Position numbers and translations under genes: made by a program. Below are positions 11,516 to 21,936 of a DNA stretch of 64,000 bases, piece after piece. Position 1 is the first letter of the stretch. Every line of letters begins with the position of its first letter. Source of the stretch: Ricinus communis (lineage: Eukaryota > Streptophyta > Magnoliopsida > Malpighiales > Euphorbiaceae); assembly GCF_019578655.1 (NCBI RefSeq), contig NC_063261.1, forward strand, positions 4,782,446 to 4,846,445, given 5' to 3'. Below the pieces are notes generated by a model, which saw only the letters and a program-made list of their open reading frames with translations, did no database searches and was not told where the DNA came from.

Positions 11516-13135
11516 ATGTCCACCAGACGAGGATCATGAGTTTACAAGAGGACGCGGACTGATGGTTCCTCTTTCTCGCGATCGTCAGGCGCTGCACCGA
11601 CTAGTTCAGGCCAAATTAGACCACCGCAGCGCCATAGATTCCTACTTTTCTAAGGGCAGCCCACCTTCGAGCAGAGATACCAGTCGATGAGGCACAAAGA
11701 TTTAGGAAAAGGGCGTAGGATAGACTGGTCAGCATTAGAGACCGTTGGACTTGCAGCTACAGTCCGCCGATACCTTGAGAAGCCCCCATTTCAGCATTTC
11801 TTTGAGATAGTTGAACCGACATATAGGGAGTTGACGGTGGAGTTTGCTAGCACTTTCTTTCTGCAGAGCCAGTTGCGGGACTTTCAGCAACCAGATGTGA
11901 TCAGTTTCAAATTAGCAGAGTAGACTTTCACAATGAGTGTACAACAGTTTAGGGTACACTTGGGTTTGTGGACTAACGAGGATGTAGCTGGGGAGGTTTA
12001 TAGTCGCTGTATACACACGCCTGGTGTGTCATATCCGCAGATGTGGGTTGAGATTTCTGATGACACTGAGGGGTACAGTGCCAGCCAGTCTAAGGCGTCT
12101 AACTTGTTGGAGGGACTGCGGTACTTGCATGCATTGCTGGTTAAGACCATCACTGGCAGGGGAGATAGCAGTGGTGTAGTTACCCTGCCGGACCTGTTTA
12201 TACTTTACAGCATGCACCGGCACCAGTCCGTCGACATGGGATACTTGTTGGCCAGACATATCAGTGCCGTTTGCAAAAACTCAAAGAAGGTATTTTTCTG
12301 TTTTGGGACTTACATTACTCGACTGGCTAGGAGCTTAAGAGTTTTGGAGGAGGCGATACCACATTTGACAGAGCTGGGGGTGATGGAGACGTTGGGACTT
12401 CCCTAGTTGGTTAGTATGGGGAGGGTGACTCGTAGGCAGGGTCCGCTAGGACCAGAGTATAGACTGAAGAGTGCTCTCTTGGCAGCACTCAGAGAGGAGC
12501 GACCTGCCCCACGAGCCCTTGGTACACAGGATGTTCCACCCCCTTCTTCAAATATTCTAGAGTCTTCCTCTAGACCGTCTACTTCAGCTCCTGCTTGGTC
12601 TTCATCAGCTGTTTTAGGAGTCTCCCCAATTTAGTTTATAGAGCTGCAGCTTAGAGTACAGAGGTTGGCAGAGGAGCAGCAGCAGCACTTCATTCGACAA
12701 GAGGCTTTTCAGTAGGACCTTTTACAGTGTCAGGCTGAGTTTCAGAGACAGATGATGGCTCAGTTTGAGAGGCAGAGGGCTATCCTTCAGGCCCTGATTG
12801 AGCAGGGCGATAGGTTAGAGGCCTTTATGGCCAATGACATGTTTGATGATATTTTTGCTACAGACTATGCCCTTGCTTGTCCATAGAGCTGGGTTCCAGC
12901 ACAGAGCCATTTTGACATCCCTCTAGCGGATGATCCAGCTGACCCTCCCTCTCCGACTGAGCACCCTTCACCATAGCAGCCTGACAAGCCTCCTATTGAC
13001 GTTGCTCCTGCTGATCCACCAGCTCCTGCATGTGACACTACTTCCGACCCTCAGAGAGCAGCCACTCCTCCACCACAGACCAGCCAGCGCCCTGATATCC
13101 CTGACGATGCACCTCTTTTCACTCCGGAGCCATAG
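11516..13135 (+). pseudogene. Athila env-position ORF (ATHILA ORF-1-like), broken
   Basis: The protein matches the plant retroelement family known as ATHILA ORF-1: RRIDWSALETVGL, EPTYRELTVEFASTF, FRVHLGLWTNEDV, GLRYLHALL, TGRGDSSGVVT and TYITRLARSL, followed by a glutamine-rich, probably coiled segment (12640-12830) and a proline-rich tail ending DAPLFTPEP. From 11687 to the end the frame holds six internal TAG codons (11921, 12404, 12632, 12713, 12884, 12974) and no TAA or TGA. A frameshift and other stops break the first 170 bases. Function is unknown. The protein shares its architecture with the Athila-B copy at 42973-44420. Confidence 0.75.
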
Positions 13136-14615
13136 TTAAGGCAGTATTAGTTTTTTTTCCCCTTTTTCATTTCTTATATATTTTGTACACTAGGGATAGT
13201 GTGTCCTTCAAGTGTGGGGTGGTGATATTTATATACACTTGTTTTCATGTTTTTATTATTTTGTATATGAAATTTAGATCCTTTTCCAGTGTATATATCG
13301 TATTTCATTTATCCCATCTCAATTATTTGTTTATTCTTTGTGCAATTTTTTGTAAGATTTTAAAAAAATTTCACTTTGTTTCGATGCTCTTACTGTTGAC
13401 TTGATTTTGAATTCCTATTTATGTCCATGTGATCGGGTAAAACCGATAGTGTTCAGTCTTGTGGAAGAATGTAAGTTAATTAGTTTGAGTTTTGCACTTA
13501 GTTGCTTTGGTTTATTTAATTATGTTTTGATGATTTTTGTTTGGAACCTACTCAAAAAGCACACTTGTGAGAAATTGAGTCTCAATTGTAAGCATACTCT
13601 TTACATGCTTTTATCTATTTCTTTTTGAGAGTGCCAATTACTATCTTTACTTTTAGAACTTGCTCGGTAATGCTTATGAGAGCTACAAGGAGAGTTTAAC
13701 ACTTTGGTATGATAGAGGCACTTAGCTTTTCTATTCTAGCCAAATAGCCTTCATTCGTTTATTGATTCTGTAGATAACCCCCTCTTTCACCATTTTTTAT
13801 CATATTCCATTACCACTTAGTTTTATTCTGCTTTGGGTTATGATTTTGCATATGAGTTGTTTTTATTAGGAATTTTTGCCTTGGGAATAGTGTTGGAATC
13901 TTGTAGCAGCTTCCTTCAATCCAAAAGAAATTCACTCTATTATGTGAATGTTCTTCCCTTATGAGGAAAAAAAAGAAAGAAAGAAAATAATAATGAGAAG
14001 AAGAGGGAAGGGTGATGAAAAGAAAGAAAGTAAGTGAGCTAATTGGTTAATTGCTTTTCGGAGTTTACATTTTGACTTGATTCCTATTTCCCACCTTGGA
14101 CTACTGACCATTGTTTACCCCTTGTGATTATTGTGGCTTGTGTGCAGGTCATTTATCTCATTGCAGAACACCATAGATTCAACTCTTACCAAATTTACCT
14201 ACCCTTACCTAATCCCCATTACAACCCTTATAAAGACCTCTTGACATGGTTGTTGACTCTCCATAAGTGGTAGGAGTAGGATTTAAGAGCAAGCATATAG
14301 TAAGTGAGGCAGTATTTGATGCATTGAGCGATTTAACACTATCCTTTAAGCACTTTGAGTGACTTAGAGTGAATCTTGTGAGGAGTTGGTTCTGAATAAT
14401 TTTGTTGAGATAGTATTTTGTGAATCAATAGCATTTTGGTTGTGATGATTGAATTGATTGCTTCATTTCTTTTTGCTTAACTTATGCTTGTTAAGGATAT
14501 GTGCAGCAGCTCTCTAGCTTGTTTATCAGTTTAAGTGTCGTTCCTTAGTGGTTTATTTTCCTTATTTTACTTTTGATTGCTTGAGGACAAGCAATGAGCT
14601 AAGTGTGGGGTGATT
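13136..14615 (+). other. Athila-A 3' non-coding region and polypurine tract
   Basis: No gene is seen. 'caagtgtggggt' occurs at 13209-13220, shortly after the ORF, and again in the PPT at 14601-14610 (AAGTGTGGGG), close to the 3' LTR at 14616. Athila-B has the same phrase after its ORF at 44628. A purine-rich run lies at 13962-14030. Confidence 0.6.
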
Positions 14616-16094
14616 TGATGTGCGTAGAATACACATATCTAAATAGGGATTTTAAGGCAGAATTTATGTACATTTGGATGTGAATTGGTCCCAACGCTCA
14701 CCCTATGCGGTTGTTTATGTGCTTTAGGTCCAAAAGAAGTCAAAGAGTGATAAATGGAAGAATTGGAGCAGAATTGAACGTCAAAGTTGCTGAAACAAGT
14801 CGAGTTCGCGCATCCCTAATCTGAACATGGCCGTCTTGGTTTTAACACTGGCCGTGTTCCCAACACGGGCACCAAAACGGGCTGTTTTAGGTGCATTCGA
14901 CATCAAAGAAAAAGAAGCGTTAAGGAGCACAACCACAGAGAGTAACACGGGCATTAGCAAGGGCCGTGTTCCAAACACGCCCATCAACACCAGCCCGCGT
15001 TCCCAACACGGGCATGAACACGGCCATGTTCGTGATGGCAGGACGAATTAATTAAAAGAAAGAAAAGAGGAAAGGAAAAGGAGAATGGGGAGAACATCCC
15101 AAACCCTAATTTTTCTCTCTCTAAGGGTTTTCTGAGCTGGAACCAAGGAAAAAGGAGACTTGGACCAAGGTTTAAATCGGATTCCCTTCAAAGATTGAAG
15201 ATTGGGCGAGGTTCGTTGATTGGTTTCAATTTGAGCAAGAGGAACAAGAATCGATTCAATTCGAGCAAGAGGAATTGGGGCTGTTTACTCTCATCCAAGG
15301 GTGTAATCGGGTTTCTCTACCTTTACTCGTTGTTGTAATTGAATTCTTGTGGGTTTTGATAATGAACATGTTTAGCTAGATTGATTAAATCCATTAGGAT
15401 TTCTTTACTATGTTGGCTTAATATTATATTGTTGGATTTTTTGAGTTAGTTTTGTATTCTTCTTGCTTTTAGTATTAATAAGATAATGCATTATTCATGA
15501 GACGTTGTGAATTGTGGTGTTTAGATTGCTTTATGTGATTGAGAAGTCCATTTGGGAATTGGAATTTTGAATAGCAAGAACTGGTTAATAATCACTTAGA
15601 GATAAGGATAATTAACTAGCCGGATTAAGAATTAACAAAGCTTAATAGAGGCGGATTAAAGCTTAATGCTAATTTAAGAATCAATCGTTAGGAAGAGATT
15701 CCAACTTTAGGTTATTAGGTTTAGGAATTCGGTTATCTCGAGAGAGAAATGAAATTCAGTTAAGAATTCATCCACGGGTAGCATAATTGGAGTCATCAAT
15801 CTTTTATCTTTTGTTTGATTGCCAACTAGTTTAGGTTCCCTTTGGGTTTGCTTTCTTATCTTGGTTATTTCATTTATCCATTTATTCCTGCATCTCCTTT
15901 AGAACTTAGCTTGTAGCTATTAGTTAGTTTAGAAATTATTCATCATTCATTTTAGGTTAATATAACAAAGAACAAAGGAGTAACTCTGGGCTTTCACTTT
16001 CCCGAGGAATACAACCTTGATACTCGCCATTAGTGCTAGACTGCATCGATAGGTATATTGCCTTAGATTGTAGCTGCATAGATGGCAATCATCA
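14616..16094 (+). repeat. Athila-A 3' LTR
   Basis: This 1479-bp copy of 7345-8822 includes its own palindrome cluster at 14825-15030. It ends ATCA and is followed by the target duplication CTCCA (16095-16099). Confidence 0.9.
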
Positions 16095-16099
16095 CTCCA

Positions 16100-16310
16100 C
16101 TAGGGGTTTAAGGACTTCGCCTACTTAAATTTGAGGACTTTGCTTGCTTGGATTGAGGGCTTTACCTACTTGGATTGAGGACTTCACTTGCTTGGGTTGA
16201 GGACTTCGCTTGCTTTTCGGGAGCCACGTCCGTTCGAATTGGGAACCATGCCTATGGAATTGGGGGCTATGCCTGTTGAATTGGTGACTGTAGAGACCTC
16301 CCTCTGGTTA
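16100..16310. repeat. Tandem ~22-25 bp repeats in Tat-2 3' region
   Basis: Units such as 'ttgaggacttcgcttgcttgg' repeat at least five times with drift, followed by related 'gaattggg...accatgcct' units. With the copy near 7300 the array was one block before Athila-A entered. No coding potential is seen. Confidence 0.65.
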
Positions 16311-16635
16311 CTTTTCATTCTAGGAAACAATTTCATCGCTTTGAGTTAATTTGGTAATTTTCCTCTTTCAAGTACTTGGGTTGAAATTTCCTACCTCAAG
16401 GTACAATTTGACTTGTTTTGATGCTTTTTGGAAGCTATACTGACATTTGGCCCATTCAGGGACTAAAAATGTAATCTTACCAAGTCAGGGACGAAACTTG
16501 TAGTTTTCTAAAAAAATTCTGCTTAGAGTGTCAACCAAGCTTCTATGTGTCTACTGTGGGCTTGTACCAACTTTTGGACTAAAATTCAATTTTGACAAGT
16601 CAGAGACCTAAATGACATTTTTGCCTCTTCCTTAG
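16311..16635. other. Upstream region of the antisense PMD gene
   Basis: No ORF. The segment contains 'gggactaaaaatgtaatctt' (16458-16477) and a second, related ggactaaaat stretch (16575-16584). These resemble the GGGACTAAA stretch that precedes the TATA box in the Tat LTR read on the minus strand. Confidence 0.4.
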
Positions 16636-16638
16636 GAC

Positions 16639-16649
16639 ATATATATAGG
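16639..16649 (+). promoter_or_regulatory. TATA box for the antisense PMD gene
   Basis: TATATATAGG lies 25-30 bases before a CT-rich leader. It is on the strand opposite to Tat-2 pol and about 600 bases before the PMD coding start. The promoter role is inferred. Confidence 0.5.
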
Positions 16650-16931
16650 CTTATCCTTTCTTCCTTCTCCTTACCCATTTCCTTAATTTTCTCTTTAAAG
16701 CTCCTTTTGCTTTTTCTTTTATTTCTTACTCAATTCTTAGCCGATTTCTAGAAAATCAGTCTCTTAATAGCAAGTTCATCTTCTAGATTTACTATACGCA
16801 CCCCAGTTGCACCAAATTAGGAGTTTACCACCTTGATTTTTCGACAAGATGACCTTGGGCTTGTGAAAGGAGAGGAGATTACTCTTCTAGCAAAATTGAG
16901 CACACATCACACCTTTCGAGCCAATAAAGAG

Positions 16932-17251
16932 GTAATTTCTTAACTTAAACTTCATTTTCTGTGTCTTAGAAACTTAGTATGCATGTTAATTACTCAGATA
17001 CATGTGAATTTGCAAAAGAAATTAAAGAAATTTGGGAACCCTGACTTGTACAGCCGATCGGCACTACATAGTGCCAATTAGCAATGTGTAGTACTGATTC
17101 GGCTCTACACAGCACAAATAGCTATAGACAGGCAGGTCAAAGCAATTTAGAGTCTTTTCATGAAAATAACACCAGATAGACACATAATTACCTCCTCAAG
17201 TTCTTTTGTATGCATGTGATACTTAAATGCATGTTTTTTACCTTGACGTAG
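16932..17251 (+). other. Predicted leader intron of the PMD gene
   Basis: Donor AAGAG|GTAATT at 16932 and acceptor GACGTAG at 17251 bracket AT-rich DNA, after which the PMD homology starts at once. 17050-17110 within it has GCCGATCGGC-type motifs seen otherwise in the Tat LTRs. Confidence 0.4.
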
Positions 17252-17778
17252 TGTCGATTCAGTTCGTCAGAAACTTTTATAGTGCATGTGAATGGTTCGA
17301 TGAGCTGCCTAGCTCGGTTCAGGCTAGGATTGGGGACACTGGCTTTCGTCAGTTCGTGGCTACACTTTCTGCAGTCATTGGAAGAGTTGATCATACCTCA
17401 GTCTATACTTTGCTTAAGAGGTGGATGGACACGACGCACACCTTCCATACCCCTATTGGCGAGCTGACTCTCTATCCTCTTGCATTTTCTGCTATTATTG
17501 GCATCGACCTCTTCGACACGCTTGTCCCTTTTGACGATGCAATCCACTATCGGCATTCTGAGGCTCGAGAGCACTTCATCATCGACTTACTCGGGTTCTC
17601 ACTGACACTCAAGAATGCGAGATGCATTGCTTATTAGTGCATCCCTCTCTACTGCAGGGCTTCATTCCTTGGAATGCTCGAGAAGTTGACCAAATGACCC
17701 GGGTTTTTCTGGTGTACCTTTTTGGTACGACTCTATTTAGCGACTCTGGAAACTCGCTAAACTTTCTCTATCTAGCAC

Positions 17779-19482
17779 TAGGGCCGAGCACGGATCGGTC
17801 CAATTCGGTTATTTATAAATCACCAGTATCATACCAAACCTTGGTTATTTTAAAATTAAAGGTACCAGTACCGTACCAAACATAAAAGGATCCAATACCG
17901 TATTGTACCAATTTTACGGTTCAATACAGTTCGGTTCGGTGCTATTTTCGGTTCTAAAAATTTTAAAAAACACAACTTTAATATCATCTTTAATCAAATA
18001 CATTTAGAGAAAATATGATTACCAATCTAAAAAAAGTAGCATGAAAATCTGAATTAAAATTGCAATCACATTCTTGAACAAACTGTTTCGCAATTCAATC
18101 ACTTGCAAATACAATAATTCATTCAATATTCAAATACAAACCATTAAAATATATATTACTGCTAGCATAAAAATATTTTACAGATGGCAATCATTAAAAT
18201 AAATAAATTTACAAACTTTATGTAGCACTAAAATACATGTCCAAAATTAGCAAAGGAATGTTATTACCTCCCCTCAAAATTAGCACTCCACATTTAATCT
18301 TGGCATAAGGGACTCACCAATCTCAGGATCTTGAATAATTTCTACAATAAAAGTAAAAAATTACGTCAATAAGACTTAACAGTATCAACAATAAACAAAC
18401 ATATGTAAGAAGTAAAGAAATGTTACCTGACTCTATGCTTTCAATATCCTCTATTGATTCTTCTAGTTGGATAGGTTTATTTGAACTTCTAAGCCAATCT
18501 TGACAACAAATGAGGACCTCCACTGTTGTAGGAAGTAAAGAACTTCTATATTGTTAAAAGATGTTTTGACAATTTTTTCTCAAGTTTTGTTTGATCCTTT
18601 TCAAAAAAGAATTAAATTTATAAATATAATTTAATTTTTTATATTTTAATTTTAATTTATAATATTTTAAAAGTTAATAAATTAATTATTTCTAAATATA
18701 TAATTTTTTAAGTTTTATTAGTATAATAATATAAAAATTATTTTTAAAATATTTATTTCTTAATTTTAATATTTATATAAATTAATACTTTTAGTATAAT
18801 TAATATTATTATTCTTAAAATAAAAATATTATATAATTAAAAATTAATTTATTAATAAATATAGAATAAATAATATTATATTTATATAATAATATGTTTT
18901 TATAATTTTTACTAATTTATATAACTTTTTATTAAATTAAGTAATTTTTTAATTAACTTGTCAAAAATTTCTAGATAGTAAATAAATTTTAAATCTAGTA
19001 TTATAATATGTATACTAGATTACTAGTATCAATATACTATGTGACATATTAATATATATAACTTATATTTTTTATAGAGTATAAAGTATATTATAATATT
19101 ATAGTTATTTTTAATATGTATTATTTTTTTGTATTTCGATAACAATTACTTGAATTATATAAATGAAAAATATAAAATAATTTTTTATAGAGTATATGTA
19201 TTATTTTTTAATATATGTATTAATTATATAATATAAATAATTATTTATAAATATATGTAAAAATTCGGTTCTACGGTTTGGTGGGATCGATGCAAGACGG
19301 ATCGGTTCGAATGCACGGTTATAGTACGGTTTTTACTAAAGAACCAGTACCATACTGTAATAGTAAAAAATTTCGGATCGGTTCAATTCGGTTATAAAAA
19401 CTTTCAGTTTTTTCGGTTCTGGTACTTTTTAGTACGGTTATTCGGTTCGGGCAGGAATCACCGAGATCCATGCTCAGCCCTA
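17779..19482. mobile_element. Non-autonomous hAT-type transposon inside the PMD gene
   Basis: The left end TAGGGCCGAGCACGGATC and the complement of the right end TAGGGCTGAGCATGGATC form terminal inverted repeats. The 8-bp host sequence TCTAGCAC is duplicated exactly on both sides (17771-17778 and 19483-19490). An 8-bp duplication and TAGGG-type ends are diagnostic of hAT. Both subterminal regions are full of GGTACCGGTT/CGGTTCGG words, as in hAT transposase-binding regions. The core (18600-19260) is extremely AT-rich. Confidence 0.9.
18425..18530 (-). pseudogene. hAT transposase C-terminal fragment
   Basis: The minus strand reads PTTVEVLICCQDWLRSS followed by an acidic stretch (EESIEDIESIES) and a splice-donor-like GTAACA. 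A 'V-E-A-L-x-C-x-Q-D-W-L-R' block near the C-terminus is typical of the hAT dimerisation region. It supports descent from an autonomous hAT element. Nothing else of the transposase is recognisable. Confidence 0.6.
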
Positions 19483-20700
19483 TCTAGCACCTCTGCAGGA
19501 CCTGTACCAGGTCTCGTCTTACGATTGGGGGTCTACGACTCTTGTGTACCTCTATCATTAGATGGACGTCACCATCCATGGTGGTAAGAGGATTTGCAGT
19601 TTCGAGCATGCGATCCATAGGAGTTGCTCGGACTTCTTTTTCTTTAATTCCTTTTATATAGATATTGTGTGTGCTGACTCTTGTTTCTTGTAGGTTTGGG
19701 CCATAGGGATCGGCCTTCTGGTGGGCTCACAACCCATTTGCACTTCACAAGCCTTCCCTCGCTTGAGCTGCTGGGGCTCGAGCGGGACGATCACACTAGA
19801 GAGGTCACAGGTTCACATGCACTGCATGTGGATCAATTGTCTGAACTGGGACATGGTAAACATAATTTATTTGTTATATTTGTGTTTTATTTACATCGTT
19901 GCCTACCTTTTCTGGTTTATAGATCTAGAGTGATTGGTTGGGGGAGCGCGACCAGTTGAAGCCTTTTATGTTTTCTGCAGCCGACCTAGAGCATAGGAGA
20001 GTGCTGCTGGCAGGGCTTATCTGTCAGGCTTGGTACCTCGGTGATAAGATTTATGGTTGAGATTGCAGGACCTAGAAGACGTTGAGTTCCTTTATCTCCT
20101 CCATCCTCCGTGTTCTAGACGGTGGATCTTGCCGAAGAGGAGCTAGCGGAATGCTTGAATAGGTATGACGAACTTGAGGACCTCATTATCCGATCGCGGA
20201 TGACCAATTACACCTTGTTCATCCCATAGTTGTTGGGAACTTTACCTCTTAGTGATGACGCTGTTGTCTAAGTATTTTCTCAGATTATCTTGGAATTCTC
20301 TCTTTTTACGATGTACTGCTATTTTATTCACCTATTTACAGCTCGTCCGCCAGACCTTTGCTACTCACGAGCCGACTATAGGACGATCTTCTTGACGCAC
20401 CCGGCCTTCCCATATTGCAGGCTCATCTGCCGGTGTGACTTTTGATGCACCACCAATGACTATGTCAGATGTGGTCCCAGGGGCTATCTCATTCCCTCAT
20501 GATACGATGGTCTCATACTGGAGCCCACTCGGTGTGATAGAGCGACTTGCTATGGATCAGTATTTCCCTCCGGAGTTCATCCCGAGCACTTGCACCCATG
20601 TAAGCTTTTTCTTTCCTTCTACATTTTTATCTTTTGGCTTTCATGAAAAGGTTAGTGACATATATACAAATATAGGTTCAGAGAGACCAGTTTGAGCACG

Positions 20701-21236
20701 TACATTGATTGGTTGGGGCCGTAAGGAGACAGTTCTTTATCCTTAGCGAAAAATTGACGAGTAAGAGCCAAAACAAATTATAAATTATGAAAATGCAAAA
20801 TGTATGCATGAAATGTGTGAAATGTGCTAACTAATTCTCCTTTTAGGTTTTCATCAGAGCGACCATAAGGGACTGCAGGGGTAGCTAGACGACCAACAAT
20901 GTTAGCTTGATGTCCAACAACAGTGGATTGGTACCCTGACTCTCAATCTATCAACCTTACAAACCCAAAGACTCGAACGATGAGATGGATTGTTCGGGAG
21001 GGAAGTCCTATTTCTGACTTGCCTTTGCTTGTACCTTTTATTTTTCTCATTAAAAGTAAAACCTGAAACCTTTGTGTAGACTTTTTATTTCTAAAGGTAT
21101 AAAACATATTGCCCTTTTGGATTGCCCCCATTTCTCATCTTTTATATTTCTGTCTTTGTATGAACTTGCACGCTAGAAATTGCATCAGGAGGCCATGCAA
21201 CCAAATCTCTTTTCTATTATTTTGCTTTTGCCTTAA
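20701..21236. other. Spacer between the PMD gene and the stem-loop array
   Basis: No convincing gene. The first 200 bases may be the 3' UTR of the PMD transcript. Short ORFs here have no recognisable similarity. Confidence 0.4.
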
Positions 21237-21843
21237 CCTTTGCCTAAGTCGCCCTTTTAGGTTTTCAACTTAGCAAGCTTTTCTCTTAACTTTTGCCTAA
21301 GTTGAACTTTCGGGTTTTCAACTTAGCAAACTTTATATTTCCTTAAGTCGCCCTTTCGAATTTTTAACTTAGCTTTTTGTTCTTTTCCTTTTTTATTTTC
21401 TTTTTTTACTTACTTCTTTTTGCAGATTTGGCTGCTTCAAGTATTGATTTCCCTTAGCCTTGCTTGATTCAAGAACTAGCTGCTCTATTTAAGGTCGATC
21501 CCACAACATATTTATCCAAAGTTTGAGGTCCCCCTTAAGTCGTTTCAATATGCAAATTATGCGAAAAAATTATGCTTCTTTTCAAATCTCATTTATTTTT
21601 CTTAGAACTTTTAGTTTTATTTTTTCTTTCAGTTAGTATGTAAATGATAAACAAACATACATATATTTGACATTAATTCAAGACAATTTTATTCATTCAG
21701 TAAAAGCCCAAATGGGTACGTTTTGATTTCTCACGACATAACTCTTGTTATTAGCCCGTCTTTTTAGATTTTCTAGCTAACTGTTTTCTTTCTTTTGCCT
21801 TGATTTTTTCTTGACCAGCCTTTTCAGGTTTTCTGATCAGCAA
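21237..21843. repeat. Five stem-loop units at the pol/PMD convergence
   Basis: Units at about 21241-21277, 21293-21331, 21341-21374, 21751-21780 and 21811-21843 share a core close to CCTTTTAGGTTTTC enclosed by short inverted repeats that differ: CTAAGT/ACTTAG, CTAAGTTG/CAACTTAG, TAAGT/ACTTA, TTAGC/GCTAA and TGACCAG/CTGATCA (the last pairs with a wobble). The stem changes while pairing is kept. The array lies between the integrase end (minus) and the PMD gene end (plus), where a two-way terminator or 3'UTR structure could act. Confidence 0.55.
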
Positions 21844-21936
21844 GCTATTTTTTCTATTAATCTTCATTTTTTTCACTCTACACATAGTATTTCTTGAGAC
21901 GATCTATATTGATTGGCTCAGCAAACTCGTCCCCCT

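Larger units (their letters stand above)
7345..16094 (+). mobile_element. Athila-A, full-length but pol-less Athila element
   Basis: The two LTRs are 7345-8822 and 14616-16094, both starting TGATGTGCG and ending in TCA. They are flanked by the 5-bp duplication CTCCA (7340-7344 and 16095-16099). A PBS for tRNA-Asp, a gag remnant, an env-position ORF and a PPT are present, but RT, RNase H and integrase are gone: the sequence jumps from the gag/pol junction to the post-integrase region near 10100-10190. About 7 differences occur in the first 110 LTR bases, so the insertion is not recent. It lies inside the Tat-2 3' non-coding region. Confidence 0.9.
17227..20700 (+). pseudogene. Plant mobile domain (PMD) protein gene, antisense in Tat-2, broken
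   Basis: Exon pieces match the plant mobile domain (MAIN-like) family: LLKRWMDTTHTFHTPIGELT (about 17408-17470; the family hallmark is an RW...THTFH..GE.T block), VFLVYLFGTTLFSD (17703-17745), then after the hAT insertion YDWGSTTLVYLYH (19520-19560), a VWAIGIGLL...FPRLSCW exon (19693-19785, acceptor TTGTAG) and WYLGDKIYG (about 20028-20060). The last part, with AEEELAECLNRYDELEDL (20125-20180), may be a coiled tail. Stops follow YLYH and KIYG. It lies tail-to-tail with Tat-2 integrase. Antisense extra ORFs are known from Tat elements. The host PMD proteins MAIN and MAIL1 act in silencing and development, but the role of retroelement copies is unknown. Confidence 0.75.

Noticed and set aside
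18323..18523. 66-codon minus-strand ORF taken as a host gene
   Set aside because: Only its first 35 residues look coding (hAT transposase end); the rest reads into an intron-like, AT-rich tail.
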